Below are positions 1-5,843 of a stretch of DNA of 6,404 bases, one piece after another. The DNA lies in NCBI GenBank assembly GCA_028291445.1, contig JAQGIA010000212.1:1-6404 (forward strand), in the 5' to 3' direction. This stretch comes from Belnapia sp. GTDB lineage: Bacteria; Pseudomonadota; Alphaproteobacteria; Acetobacterales; Acetobacteraceae. The notes beneath the pieces are model-generated. The model was not told the DNA's origin. It did no database searches and worked only from the letters and a program-made list of their open reading frames with translations. Each line of letters begins with the position of its first letter. Position 1 is the stretch's first letter. Position numbers and translations under genes: made by a program.

Positions 1-486
1 TTCGTCGAACCGCGCCGCGCCATCCAGCGGCAGCGCCGCGGCGGCCGAGACCAGCGAGGGGTGCAACTCGATCCCGGCCGGCGTCACCGCGAAATGCGCC
101 GCCAGCGAGCGGGCCCGTCCCAGCACCTCGACCAGCGCCAGCAGCCGCAGGCACAGGCTGAGCCCGTCCAGCGTATCGAGGCCGATGGCGCTGTCGATCG
201 CCTCGGCCCAGGCCCCGGCATCGCGGTCGGCCAGCGCCAGCTCGGTCGCCGCGCCATCCGGGCGGGGAAACAGCAGCACCCTTGGCTTGCCCCATTCCCG
301 CCGGCCGGCGGCGGCGCGGGCCAATTCCCAGGCGGCCAGCAATTGCCGCGGCAGCACGGCGGGAAGCTCCTCGGGCGGAACGGGAATGGCATAGGCCAGG
401 GCGCCTTCGGGCGTCCTGGCCACGCGGATGGGATGCGGCATCGGGTCCATGTGGGCCCGGCCAGGGGCTGGCGCCACCCGCGTCAT
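1..486 (-). CDS. Hypothetical protein, partial (C-terminus beyond left edge)
   Basis: A minus-strand frame is open from an ATG at 486 to the window edge without a stop, giving the first 162 residues of a protein I do not recognise. Third positions are mostly G or C and the translation looks protein-like. It has a beta-like N-terminal stretch (RVARTPEGALAYAIPVP, residues 21-37) and a Pro/Glu-rich turn. An Ala/Leu-rich helix follows at about 45-62, then a short strand (KPRVLLFPRP, 67-76) and another leucine-rich helix at about 105-130 (SLCLRLLALVEVLG). There is no signal peptide, transmembrane segment or cofactor motif. The start is uncertain: in-frame ATGs lie at 486, 450 and 441, and none has a clear Shine-Dalgarno sequence. 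In-frame codons continue upstream to a TAG at 556-558 but offer no ATG, GTG or TTG. It is transcribed divergently from the amidase. Coding status is fairly secure; function is unknown. Confidence 0.6.
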   Translation of the reverse strand, partial: MTRVAPAPGRAHMDPMPHPIRVARTPEGALAYAIPVPPEELPAVLPRQLLAAWELARAAAGRREWGKPRVLLFPRPDGAATELALADRDAGAWAEAIDSAIGLDTLDGLSLCLRLLALVEVLGRARSLAAHFAVTPAGIELHPSLVSAAAALPLDGAARFDE

Positions 487-522
487 GGCCGAATGGGGGG
501 CCGAATGGGCGGCCGATTGGCC
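487..522. repeat. Three 12-bp tandem repeats in the divergent intergenic gap
   Basis: Three head-to-tail units are visible: ggccgaatgggg (487-498), ggccgaatgggc (499-510) and ggccgattggcc (511-522). Units 1 and 2 differ only in the last base, while unit 3 has changes in the core and at the end. The array lies directly upstream of the first ATG of the leftward gene and 48 bp upstream of the amidase start, within the 83-bp region that should hold both promoters. A 12-bp period is close to one helical turn, so stacked protein binding on one face of the DNA is possible. Polymerase slippage in GC-rich DNA is the simpler alternative. Confidence 0.6.
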
Positions 523-569
523 CAGGCCGGTAGCTATCGCCCGCCGGGCATTGCCCTACACTTCCCGCC

Positions 570-1856
570 ATGAGCGATCCCAGCACCCTGTCCGCCACCG
601 AAGCCGCCCGCCGCATCCGCGCCGGCAGCCTCTCCGCCACCGCCCTCACCGAGGCGCTGCTCGCCCGCATCGCGGCGCGGGAGCCGGCGGTGCGGGCCTT
701 CGTCCACCTCGATCCGGCGCTGGCGCTGCGGGCGGCGGCGGCGGCCGATGCCAGCGCCAAGGCCGGCCGGGCCGGGCCGTTGCAGGGCCTCGCCTTCGGG
801 GTGAAGGACGTGCTGGATACCGCCGACCAGCCTTCCCAATACGGCTCGCCGATCTGGGCCGGGCACCGGCCGCGCTCGGATGCCGCCTGCGTCGCGCTGG
901 CGCGGCGGGCCGGGGCCATCATCCTCGGCAAGACCGTGACCACCGAATTCGCCACGCGGCACCCCGGCGCGACCGCCAACCCGCATAATCCGAAGCATAC
1001 CCCGGGCGGCTCCTCCTCCGGCTCGGCCGCCGGCGCCGGGGCGGGCTTCTTCCATGCCGGGTTCGGCACCCAGACGGCGGGCAGCATCATCCGCCCCGCG
1101 GCCTTTTGCGGCGCGGTCGGCTTCAAACCCAGCTACGGCACCCTGCACCGGGCGGGGATGAAGGTGATGTCCGAGTCGCTGGACACCATCGGCGTCATCA
1201 CCGGCAGCGTGGCCGATGCGGCGCTGGCCATGGCCGGGCTGACCGGAGGCGACTACGGCGACCCGGACGCGAAGCCTGGCCGCGCCCCGCGCCTCGGCCT
1301 GTGCTGGGGGCCGACGGCCGACCAGGCGAAGCCCGAGACGCGGGCGATGCTGGAACGGGTCGTCGCCGCCGCCGCAAGGGCCGGGGCGACGGTGGTGCCG
1401 TTCGAGATGCCGGCCGCGGTGGTCGCCGGGCTTGCCGCGCATGGGGCGGTGATGAACGGCGAATCGGCCGATGCCCTGGCCTGGGAATTCGACCATGCGG
1501 CGGCGCAGCTTTCGCCCGGCCTGCGCGAGCGGATGGAATGGGGCCGTGACCAGCCGCGGGCCGTGAAGGATGCCGGCCGGCTGGCCTTCGCCGCGGCACG
1601 GACCGCCTTCGCCGATGTGGTGGCGGGCTTCGATGCGATCCTGACGCCGAGTGCGCCGGGCGAGGCGCCGGAGGGGCTGGGGGCGACCGGCGACCCGGCG
1701 TTCAACTCGCTTTGGACCCTGCTGCACGTGCCCTGCGTGACGGTGCCGGTGGGGACGGGGCCGCTGGGGCTGCCGCTGGGGGCGCAGATCGTGGCGGGGA
1801 TCGGTCAGGACAAGGCGGCACTGGCCTGGGCGGAATGGGTCAGGCAGGCGGCGTAG
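570..1856 (+). CDS. Amidase-signature family hydrolase
   Basis: A 428-aa cytosolic hydrolase of the amidase signature family, which cleaves carboxamide bonds through a Ser-cisSer-Lys triad. All three catalytic residues are visible: Lys79 in FGVKD, the cis-serine Ser148 in PGGSSSGSAAG (145-155), and the nucleophile Ser172 in GTQTAGSIIRPAAFCG (166-181). The 24-residue gap between the two serines matches that of fatty-acid amide hydrolase and malonamidase E2. The TQTAGS variant in place of the common TDTGGS resembles the malonamidase E2-like branch. Length is normal and the C-terminal part (LLHVPCVTVPVG, 384-395) is intact. It is less likely to be GatA because it is short and has no gatB or gatC neighbour. 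The substrate cannot be read from sequence. The ATG at 570 follows no Shine-Dalgarno sequence, but the residues after it match the usual N-terminal helix of the family. It diverges from the unknown gene on the left, converges on the molybdenum operon, and has no evident link to either. Confidence 0.93.
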   Translation: MSDPSTLSATEAARRIRAGSLSATALTEALLARIAAREPAVRAFVHLDPALALRAAAAADASAKAGRAGPLQGLAFGVKDVLDTADQPSQYGSPIWAGHRPRSDAACVALARRAGAIILGKTVTTEFATRHPGATANPHNPKHTPGGSSSGSAAGAGAGFFHAGFGTQTAGSIIRPAAFCGAVGFKPSYGTLHRAGMKVMSESLDTIGVITGSVADAALAMAGLTGGDYGDPDAKPGRAPRLGLCWGPTADQAKPETRAMLERVVAAAARAGATVVPFEMPAAVVAGLAAHGAVMNGESADALAWEFDHAAAQLSPGLRERMEWGRDQPRAVKDAGRLAFAAARTAFADVVAGFDAILTPSAPGEAPEGLGATGDPAFNSLWTLLHVPCVTVPVGTGPLGLPLGAQIVAGIGQDKAALAWAEWVRQAA

Positions 1857-1914
1857 CAGCCGGGCGCCAGTCAGTCCCGGGTGACGCCGCCCGGGACGGC
1901 TTGCTGGCTGCTAC
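1853..1914. terminator. Long palindrome between convergent genes, probable bidirectional terminator
   Basis: The outer arms gtagcagcc (1853-1861) and ggctgctac (1906-1914) are perfect complements. Nested inside is a second perfect stem, gtcccggg (1874-1881) with cccgggac (1890-1897), closing an 8-nt loop. The sequence between the two stems pairs only partly and offers alternatives such as gccag with ctggc. The outer arms contain the TAG stop of the amidase on the plus strand and the TAG stop of the convergent gene on the minus strand, so the structure forms in both transcripts. There is no run of T on either side, so it is not a textbook Rho-independent terminator. It may instead stop transcripts with help from Rho, or protect 3' ends. 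The structure is seen directly; the function is inferred from its position. Confidence 0.6.
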
Positions 1915-3563
1915 CGCACCCCCGCGAACCCTGGTGCCTTCCGCAGCGCATCCGTCGTGTCGAAATCCCGCAGCACCGCGTCATCCGCCATCTCGACCTC
2001 GGCGACCTTCTCCGCATGCTTCCCCACCAGGTGCCGGGCGCCGACGTCGCCGGTGATGGCCATCATCTCCGGCAGGTATTCCATCGCCCAGAGCATCGGG
2101 TTGCCCTGCTTGCCGCGGAAGGTCGGCATGACGATGCCGCGGCCCTCCTCGGGGTCGAAGGCGGCCATCAGCCGGTCGATCATCGGTCCCGCCACCAGCG
2201 GCATGTCGCCGAGGCAGATCACCACCGCATCCAGATCCTTCGGCAGCGCCGCCAGCCCGGCCTTGAGGCTGGCCGAAAGCCCATCCGCGTAATCCTCGGC
2301 ATGGGCGAAGATCACCGAGCGGCCGGCGAGCGCCTGTTCCACCCGCGCATGCTCGTAGCCGGTCACCACCACCACCGGGCGGGCGCGAGAGGCCAGCACG
2401 TTCTCCACCACCCGCACCACCATCGGCATGCCCTGGTCGTCCTGCACCAGCAGCTTGTTCAGCGGCGCCATCCGCCGGCTGCGCCCGGCCGCCAGCACCA
2501 GCGCGGCGATCTTTCGCCCACGGCGCGGTGCCTGGGTGGCGGCGGCGAGGGCGGCCTGCTCGCGCGGCAGCGGCCGCGCCTCGATCTCCTTCAGCAGCCC
2601 GCCGACGCCCATGGCCATCACGTCGCGCGGCTTCACCGCCAGGCCCGCGAACAGCCGTTGCAGCACCCAGTCGATGCCGTTCAGCTTGGGCGACTTGGCG
2701 CAGCCCGGCAGCACCAGCGCCGGGATGGCGTCGATATGGCCAAGGCAGATCAGGTTGCCGGGATCGACCGGCATGCCGAAATGATCGATCGCCCCGCCGG
2801 CCCGGACGATCGCCGCCGGCCCGACGTCGCGCCGGTCGACCACCGCGGAAGCGCCGGCGATCAGCAGCACCTGGGCGCCGGCGCGCTTCAGCCGGGCCAG
2901 CGCATCGGCGACGGCCGGCGTCTCGTGCCGCACCCGCTCATGCGGCAGCAGCGTGCCGTAGAGCGCCTCGACGCGGTTGCGGGTCGCCTCGACCGCGCCC
3001 TCCATGACGCTTTCCTTGACCCCCGGCAGCTCGGTCAGCACCAGCCCCACCTTCAGCGGCCGGAAGGGGTGCAACGCCAGGGCCGGGGCGCCGGGGCCCT
3101 GCTTCGCCTGCAATTCCGCCACCTGCAGCACCGGCCCCGGGACCGAGAAGGGGATGACCTTGATGGTCGCCACCATCTCCTTGGCCGAAACCGGGACAAA
3201 GGAGGCGAGCGTCGCCACCGTCAGCGATTCATCCAGCGCATTCAGCCGGTCGATGGTGGTCGGGTTGACCACCAGCAGCCCCGCCGCATCGGCAAACAGG
3301 TTCACCCGCCCGGTCGAGGCGCGCGAGCGCGCCAGCAGCGGTCCCATCAGCGCATTGGCCAGCCGGTCCGCCGCCTCGTCCTCGGGCACGTCGCCGGGCT
3401 CGAGCCGGGCGGCGATGACGCTGCCATGGCCGCCGGCCTGCAATGCGGCGACCGCCGCCTGGTCCAGCACCGTGCCCTTCTTCAACACGCGGCCGGTGAG
3501 CCGGATGGTATGCGCCAGGATGGCGCCGCGGGCCTCGTCGAGCGGAGTCGGACCGAAGATCAT
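1911..3563 (-). CDS. Molybdopterin-binding/MobA-MocA-like nucleotidyltransferase fusion protein
   Basis: A 550-aa two-domain protein of molybdenum-cofactor maturation. Residues 1 to about 330 resemble a MoeA/MoCF-type molybdopterin-binding module: a start typical of this family (IFGPTPLDEARGAILAH), a domain beginning near KVGLVLTELPG (171-181), the loop GASAVVDRRDVGP (237-249), MPVDPGNLI (264-272) and LPGCAKSP (285-292). Residues 352-550 form a nucleotidyltransferase of the MobA/MocA type, with the NTP-binding signature LAAGRSRRM (357-365) followed by NKLL, the metal-binding motif LGDMPLV (451-457), GNPMLW (487-492) and GDVGARHLV (505-513). The expected activity is transfer of CMP or GMP to molybdopterin; CMP is more likely given the hydroxylase-type neighbours. 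An upstream extension of the frame exists, but the ATG at 3563 is chosen because it overlaps the xdhC-type stop as ATGA and begins the recognisable protein. No Shine-Dalgarno sequence precedes it, so reinitiation after the upstream gene is likely. It is the last gene of the operon. Confidence 0.9.
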   Translation of the reverse strand: MIFGPTPLDEARGAILAHTIRLTGRVLKKGTVLDQAAVAALQAGGHGSVIAARLEPGDVPEDEAADRLANALMGPLLARSRASTGRVNLFADAAGLLVVNPTTIDRLNALDESLTVATLASFVPVSAKEMVATIKVIPFSVPGPVLQVAELQAKQGPGAPALALHPFRPLKVGLVLTELPGVKESVMEGAVEATRNRVEALYGTLLPHERVRHETPAVADALARLKRAGAQVLLIAGASAVVDRRDVGPAAIVRAGGAIDHFGMPVDPGNLICLGHIDAIPALVLPGCAKSPKLNGIDWVLQRLFAGLAVKPRDVMAMGVGGLLKEIEARPLPREQAALAAATQAPRRGRKIAALVLAAGRSRRMAPLNKLLVQDDQGMPMVVRVVENVLASRARPVVVVTGYEHARVEQALAGRSVIFAHAEDYADGLSASLKAGLAALPKDLDAVVICLGDMPLVAGPMIDRLMAAFDPEEGRGIVMPTFRGKQGNPMLWAMEYLPEMMAITGDVGARHLVGKHAEKVAEVEMADDAVLRDFDTTDALRKAPGFAGVR

Positions 3564-4276
3564 GCGGCGGCTGCTGCCACGGGCGCCGCCCGGCGGGCCA
3601 GCGCCGCGCCGCGCCTTGTGGCGATGACCTCGGCCAGAATCGACAGCGCGATCTCGGGCGCCGTCACCGCCGCGATATTGAGCCCGACCGGCGCATGGAT
3701 GCGGCCGATGGCGGTCTCGGCGTGGCCCATCTCGACCAGCCGCGCCACCCGCTTGGCATGGGTGCGGCGGCTGCCCAGCGCGCCGATGTAGAAGCAATCC
3801 GACTTCAGCGCGACATCGAGCCCGGGATCGTCCAGCTTCGGGTCATGCGTCAGGGTGACGACGGCGGTGCGGCTGTCGGGCGCCAGCGCGGCGACGGCGT
3901 CATCCGACCATTCATGGATGAGGGTGATGCCGGGAAAGCGCTCGGTGGTGGCCCAGGCCCGGCGGGGGTCGACCACGGTCACCGCGAAGCCGGTCGCCAG
4001 CGCCATCGGAACCAGCGCCTGGGCGATATGCACCGCGCCGACGACGATCAGCCGCAGCGGCGGATTATGCGGATGGATGAACCAGGCCGCGCCATCCAGC
4101 GTGACATTGCCGGCGGCATCGTCGCGGAGCGCCGCGGCAGCCGCCTCGGCCAGCGCCGGCGGCGCCGCCTCGTCCGGCCAAAGCGATTGCTTGCCATCGG
4201 TCAGCCGGGTCAGCAGCGCGACCGGGCGCTTCGCCGCACGGGCGGCGGCCAGCGCTTCGAGGATCGCGGGCGTCAT
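3560..4276 (-). CDS. XdhC-family protein, Rossmann (C-terminal type) domain
   Basis: A 238-aa protein carrying the C-terminal Rossmann half of XdhC/CoxI proteins, which in characterised systems bind molybdenum cofactor and deliver it, after sulfuration, to xanthine-dehydrogenase-type enzymes. Visible landmarks are the glycine loop VVGAVHIAQ (78-86), an acidic residue at the end of strand 2 (VVDPRRA, 102-108), THDPKLDDPGL (143-153), YIGALGSRRTHAKR (163-176) and the family signature HAPVGLNIAAVTAPEIALSI (194-213). The loop has valine where classical nucleotide-binding proteins have the second glycine. The first 70 residues (ILEALAAARAAKRPVALLTRL at the start) look like a shortened XdhC/CoxI N-domain that lacks the SGGC and CGG segments. 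Those segments are found in the separate 106-aa neighbour. The tail is alanine-rich. The ATG at 4276 overlaps the upstream stop as ATGA and has a GGAGAAG ribosome-binding site 5 nt upstream. The downstream gene starts in its stop codon. Confidence 0.9.
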   Translation of the reverse strand: MTPAILEALAAARAAKRPVALLTRLTDGKQSLWPDEAAPPALAEAAAAALRDDAAGNVTLDGAAWFIHPHNPPLRLIVVGAVHIAQALVPMALATGFAVTVVDPRRAWATTERFPGITLIHEWSDDAVAALAPDSRTAVVTLTHDPKLDDPGLDVALKSDCFYIGALGSRRTHAKRVARLVEMGHAETAIGRIHAPVGLNIAAVTAPEIALSILAEVIATRRGAALARRAAPVAAAAA

Positions 4277-4593
4277 GCCAGCTTCTCCACGAAGACCTTC
4301 AGCTTGCCGCCGCAGGCAAGGCCGACTTCCCAGGCGGTCTCGTCCGAGATGCCGAAATCCAGCAACTGCGGCGCGCCGCTCGCCATGGTCCGCTGCGCCG
4401 CATCGGCGACCGCGCCCTCGATGCAGCCACCGGAGACGCTGCCGGCCAGCTTGCCCGAAAGGCTGACCGCCAGGCGCGATCCGGCCGGGCGGGGCGAACT
4501 GCCCCAGGTCTCGACCACGGTGGCCAGCGCCACGGTCTCGCCAGCCGCGCGCCAGCCGGCTGCGGTGGCCAGGATGTCCTCGGAATCGCTCAT
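4273..4593 (-). CDS. XdhC/CoxI-family small protein (N-terminal domain only)
   Basis: A 106-aa stand-alone version of the XdhC/CoxI N-terminal domain. The conserved blocks are all present: ATVVETWGSSPRPAGSRL (24-41), GSVSGGCIEG (51-60, Cys57) and GLACGGKLKVFVE (91-103, Cys94). Such proteins assist maturation of molybdenum hydroxylases; the cysteines are candidates for cofactor or sulfur handling, which is inference here. Typical XdhC or CoxI proteins are single chains of roughly 280-350 residues with this domain followed by a Rossmann domain, so this gene corresponds to the first part only. It is complete, not a broken gene: it has its own ATG, its last motif is intact, and its stop overlaps the start of the Rossmann-domain gene by 4 nt. 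The ATG at 4593 overlaps the coxE-like stop as ATGA. It is preceded by GGAG (10-nt spacing) and AAGG (4-nt spacing). Confidence 0.9.
   Translation of the reverse strand: MSDSEDILATAAGWRAAGETVALATVVETWGSSPRPAGSRLAVSLSGKLAGSVSGGCIEGAVADAAQRTMASGAPQLLDFGISDETAWEVGLACGGKLKVFVEKLA
4282..4288 (-). promoter_or_regulatory. Ribosome-binding site for the 238-aa XdhC gene
   Basis: On the minus strand GGAGAAG ends 5 nt before the ATG at 4276, within the last codons of the 106-aa gene. It is the best Shine-Dalgarno match in the operon and supports two deliberately separate XdhC-type reading frames rather than one frame broken by a sequencing error. Confidence 0.55.
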
Positions 4594-5843
4594 GCGGCCT
4601 TATCTCCCATGGGCCTTCTTACCGGCTGAGGCCCGCTCAGCGTCGCCACCAGGGCGCGCAGGCTTTGCAGGTTGTGCACCGGGCGGAACTCGTCGACATG
4701 CGGCAGCATCGCCCTGATCCCTTGGGATCTGGGCTGGAACCCGTCCCAGCGCAACAGGGGGTTCAGCCAGATCAGCCGGCGGCAGGATTTTCGCAGCCGT
4801 TCGGTCGCCTCGGCCAGGCCGCGGGCGCCCTCGCGGTCGAGCCCGTCGGTGATCAGCAGCACCACCGCGCCCTGGCCGAGCACCCGGCGCCCCCATACCT
4901 TGTTGAACAGCTCCAGGCTCTCGCCGATCCGGGTGCCGCCGGACCAGTCCGGCACGATGTGCGAAACCAACTCGAAGGCCACTTCCGCGTCGCGGCTTTT
5001 CAGCTGGCGGGTCACGTTGGTCAGCCGGGTGCCGAACAGGAAGGCGCTGACCCGGTCGCGGTCGTTGGTGACGGCATGCAGGAAATGCAGCAGCACCTGG
5101 GCATAGCGGGACATACTGCCGGAGATGTCGCACAACGCCACCAGCGGCGGCGGGCGTTCCACCCGGCGGCGGCGCTCCAGGCTCAGCACCTCGCCCCCGG
5201 TGCGCAGGCTTTCGCGCAAGGTGGCGCGCAGGTCGGTGCCGGGACCGGAGGGGTCGTGGCGAAAACGCCGGGTCGGCCGCGCATCCAGCGGTAGCACCAG
5301 CTTGCGGATTTCGAGGCGGGCGGCGGCGATCTCGGCCGCCGACATCGCCTCGAAATCCATCGATTGCAGGCGTTCGCGCTCGCTCACCGTCAGCGCCACC
5401 TCGACCGGCGGCTTTTCCTCCGGCGGCTGCGGCGGGGTCGGCGCCTGCTTGGGCTGGTTCATCGCCTCGGCCAGGCGGCGGCTGGTGGGCGGCGCCTTCT
5501 CGCGCTCCTTGAAGCCATCCAGCATGGCCATGGCGGCGGCGTTGCGCCCTGCCTCGGGGTCGCGCCAGAACAGCAGGAAGGCCTGGTCGAAGATTTCGAA
5601 TTGATCGCGCCGATGCACCATCACCGCGCGCAGCGCCGCATGCACCTGCCGGCGGTCGCCGATCTCGACGAAGGCCAGCGCCGCCATCGCCGCCATGGTC
5701 TCGCTCGGCCCGACCGGCACCCCGGCTCGCCGGAGCAGCCGGCCGAAGGCGAGGATATTGGCGGCGAGCGCGCCACCGCCGGCACCCTCGCCGGCGGTGG
5801 CGAGCGCCATCGCCTCGCCGAGATCGGCCGGCATGTCGCTCAA
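4590..5843 (-). CDS. coxE: VWA domain protein, CoxE family
   Basis: A 417-aa cytosolic protein of the CoxE type, the partner of MoxR-type AAA+ ATPases in molybdenum hydroxylase gene clusters. In the CO dehydrogenase system these partners are implicated in completing the active-site metal cluster. An N-terminal helical region (about 25-130) is followed by a proline-rich linker (132-146). The C-terminal von Willebrand A domain (about 233-405) has a complete metal-ion-dependent adhesion site: DISGS (Asp239, Ser241, Ser243), Thr304 in SGGTRIG and Asp333 in ITDGLD. WLNPLLRW (359-366) follows, as in this family. The likely start is a TTG at 5843, which overlaps the coxD-like stop as TTGA and has GAGG 10 nt upstream. 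The alternative ATG at 5834 (residue 4) lies 19 nt from GAGG and would leave no overlap. Its stop overlaps the next start by 4 nt. A strong hairpin lies inside codons 14-24. Confidence 0.92.
   Translation of the reverse strand: MSDMPADLGEAMALATAGEGAGGGALAANILAFGRLLRRAGVPVGPSETMAAMAALAFVEIGDRRQVHAALRAVMVHRRDQFEIFDQAFLLFWRDPEAGRNAAAMAMLDGFKEREKAPPTSRRLAEAMNQPKQAPTPPQPPEEKPPVEVALTVSERERLQSMDFEAMSAAEIAAARLEIRKLVLPLDARPTRRFRHDPSGPGTDLRATLRESLRTGGEVLSLERRRRVERPPPLVALCDISGSMSRYAQVLLHFLHAVTNDRDRVSAFLFGTRLTNVTRQLKSRDAEVAFELVSHIVPDWSGGTRIGESLELFNKVWGRRVLGQGAVVLLITDGLDREGARGLAEATERLRKSCRRLIWLNPLLRWDGFQPRSQGIRAMLPHVDEFRPVHNLQSLRALVATLSGPQPVRRPMGDKAA
5771..5802 (-). other. Perfect 12-bp inverted repeat (hairpin) inside the coxE 5' region
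   Basis: The arms cgccaccgccgg (5771-5782) and ccggcggtggcg (5791-5802) are perfect complements around an 8-nt loop (5783-5790). In the mRNA the stem begins about 40 nt after the coxE start codon. Nearly every pair is G-C, so it should be very stable. It encodes an Ala/Gly-rich segment (roughly ATAGEGAGGGA), which may by itself explain the symmetry in GC-rich DNA. Confidence 0.5.

Noticed and set aside
61..573. A 170-codon plus-strand frame at the left edge
   Set aside because: It is Gln/Gly/Arg-rich shadow sequence, and the opposite strand has a more protein-like frame open to the edge.
534..1727. A 397-codon minus-strand open frame across the amidase
   Set aside because: It has low-complexity Arg/Gly/Ala content and no recognisable domain, while the plus strand carries the full Ser-cisSer-Lys signature.
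570..1856. Amidase as the GatA subunit of the tRNA amidotransferase
   Set aside because: The protein is shorter than typical GatA, has the TQTAGS variant around the nucleophile, and lacks gatB or gatC beside it.
1881..3791. A 636-codon open frame on the plus strand, opposite the molybdopterin-binding/nucleotidyltransferase gene and part of xdhC
   Set aside because: Its translation is dominated by Arg, His, Gln and Gly with no family motif, as expected for the antisense shadow of a high-GC gene. The minus strand has clear domain motifs throughout.
3564..3797. An N-terminal extension of the fusion protein by 78 codons
   Set aside because: The extension is the out-of-frame shadow of the XdhC Rossmann gene (Arg/Gly-rich). 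The ATG at 3563 fits the ATGA overlap and the family's usual N-terminus.
4625..4641. Small hairpin gctgag / ctcagc with a 5-nt loop near the 3' end of coxE
   Set aside because: Six-bp arms inside coding sequence are expected by chance in GC-rich DNA. There is no T tract, and the downstream gene is translationally coupled, so termination here is unlikely.
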